Under the pieces are notes generated by a model. The model searched no databases and was not told where the DNA came from. It saw nothing but the letters and a program-made list of their open reading frames with translations. This document shows, piece by piece, positions 49,375 to 64,000 of a stretch of 64,000 nt of DNA. A program made the position numbers and the translations under genes. The first letter of the stretch is position 1, and the number at the start of each line of letters is the position of its first letter. This DNA is from Agelaius tricolor (Eukaryota; Chordata; Aves; Passeriformes; Icteridae): NCBI GenBank assembly GCA_023055355.1, contig JALJCS010000053.1, forward strand, positions 1,870,501 through 1,934,500, in the 5' to 3' direction.

Positions 49375-49560
49375 CAGAGTAGGTCTAAGGAAGAACTTGT
49401 TTACTCGGAGCATGGTGCAACCCTGGCACAGCTTGCCCCAAGAGCTTGTAGGTGCCCCATCCCTGGAGCCATTCCAGGTCAAGTGGCAAAGGGCTCTGAG
49501 CAACCTGATCTCTTTATAGATGTCCCTGCTCATTGCAGGACACTTGCACCACAGGACATT
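49375..49560 (+). mobile_element. CR1 LINE fragment
   Basis: AAGAACTTGTTTACTCGGAG, CCCCATCCCTGGAGCCATTC and GAGCAACCTGATCTC follow the CR1 3' region and match the copy at 25255-25421. Confidence 0.65.
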
Positions 49561-49729
49561 TACAGGGCCCTGCCAGCCCAGCCCAGTCTAGGATTCCTCA
49601 CCATTTTCATTTGAAGAGCTCCAAGAGTGGAGGTGAGGAGGAAGGGGGCTCATCTGATGCCTTGAACTTGAGTGGAGGAGGAGCCCATCCCTCAGAGCCT
49701 GTTTCACCTACAGCCCCTTCACATTTTAC

Positions 49730-63048
<13,319 letters not shown>

Positions 63049-64000
63049 TCCTTACAAATCTCCCCACATATTTGCACATTTATTGGACATGGCCAGGACT
63101 CCTGTGGATGTACATCTCTGCCTTTCTTCCCCTTGGGAAGCAGTCAACCTGGCAACTTGTGGGGAAACCAAGGGCTTTGTGAGGGCTGCATTTCTCTGCA
63201 CACACCCAGGCCACACGTGGCACAGAGCTTTGGTGCCTAAAAAGATCAACCAGAGGAAAACAGCTGGAAAAGCGTTCATTTGACCGTTCTCACTACTAAC
63301 AGAAGTTGCCAAAATGAAAGTTTCCAAGCAGAGCCTGATCCCTGCTGCCAGCTGAGGGTTAGAAAGGAGGCATCACTTTATTTCAGTGCTGGGTGCATAG
63401 GGAATCACTTCCCTAAGGCCTGCACAGCCAGCAATCTCACCTACCAGTTTGTATGCATGGAACTAAGACATGTTCAATACTTTGCTGAAACTCCCAAGCT
63501 AAACATTACCCCAGATTTATTGACATATTTCAATCACTTCTCAGAATTTTTTGACATCAGAGTAGGAGTGTCCTGTAGGTCCCTGGGGATCACTGCCACA
63601 GGTTCAGGAGGAGACCCATGGACAAAAGAATCTAAGACACAACTGAGCTTGCAAAGCAAATTTATTCCATTAGTTGCAGTAGCAAATAATACATACTGAC
63701 ATGTGGATACCCAGAAATCCGCTGAGCAGGAGAAGGAGATGGAGCATGGTGTTTGGCAGCAGGGGCAGGTAGGCAGTGCACTTCCAGGACATCCTCTGGA
63801 TCAACATGCTGTGCATCTCATCCTTCTCACCCTTCCAGCTCAGAACCAGGCCTTGTATCTCCTGCTCAGGAGTGCCATTTTCCCAGTTACAGCATCAGCT
63901 CACACATGGCTGACTGTGAGATGATGGCTCAGGATGACTCCATGACTCCCTGCCACCAAGGGCTCCATTATGCACTGTTCCCCATTCAAAGCTTGACTGC

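Overview
This is vertebrate, very probably songbird, genomic DNA. The evidence is split genes with GT-AG introns, CR1 LINE 3' ends (ATTCTRTG-type termini), many LTR fragments, an old endogenous retrovirus, an ITPRIPL1-like gene fragment and a PAK3-like kinase gene, a family known to be expanded in songbirds. The density of retroviral sequence, the CCDC171-like exons (CCDC171 is Z-linked in chicken) and the large inverted duplication would fit a sex chromosome, especially W, or another repeat-rich region. That placement is inference.

Layout. 1-8 kb: four minus-strand exons of a CCDC171-like coiled-coil gene, with one expected exon not found. 8.58-12.3 kb: the left arm of an inverted duplication, carrying plus-strand copies of the first three exons of the kinase gene found at the other end. 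12.3-24 kb: mostly non-coding (a CTAT microsatellite, a CR1 3' end, a GC-rich block, LTR fragments, an AT-rich repeat field). 23.7-26.0 kb: an ITPRIPL1-like gene fragment with a solo LTR upstream (6-bp target duplication), an internal 180-bp-period duplication and a CR1 insertion. 27.57-36.85 kb: a complete but decayed minus-strand provirus (LTR-gag-pro-pol-env-LTR) holding a nested foreign LTR. 37-49 kb: further LTRs, a CpG-rich and purine-rich block at 44.4-45.5 kb, a GC-rich block at 47 kb and a 52-bp higher-order minisatellite at 48.2 kb. 49.7-63.05 kb: a minus-strand PAK3-like gene. 60.3-64.0 kb: the right arm of the inverted duplication, running off the window.

The most notable object is the PAK3-like gene. 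Fifteen candidate exons, all open and flanked by GT/AG, join in phase into 590 codons. The order is two hydrophobic N-terminal segments, an acidic PAK-like linker, a coiled-coil cassette of phase-0 exons, then a kinase domain with its catalytic residues in place. I see no p21-binding (CRIB) exon, the activation-loop threonine position is valine, and the usual last PAK exon was not found. The 5' end of this gene has been copied in inverted orientation about 50 kb away.
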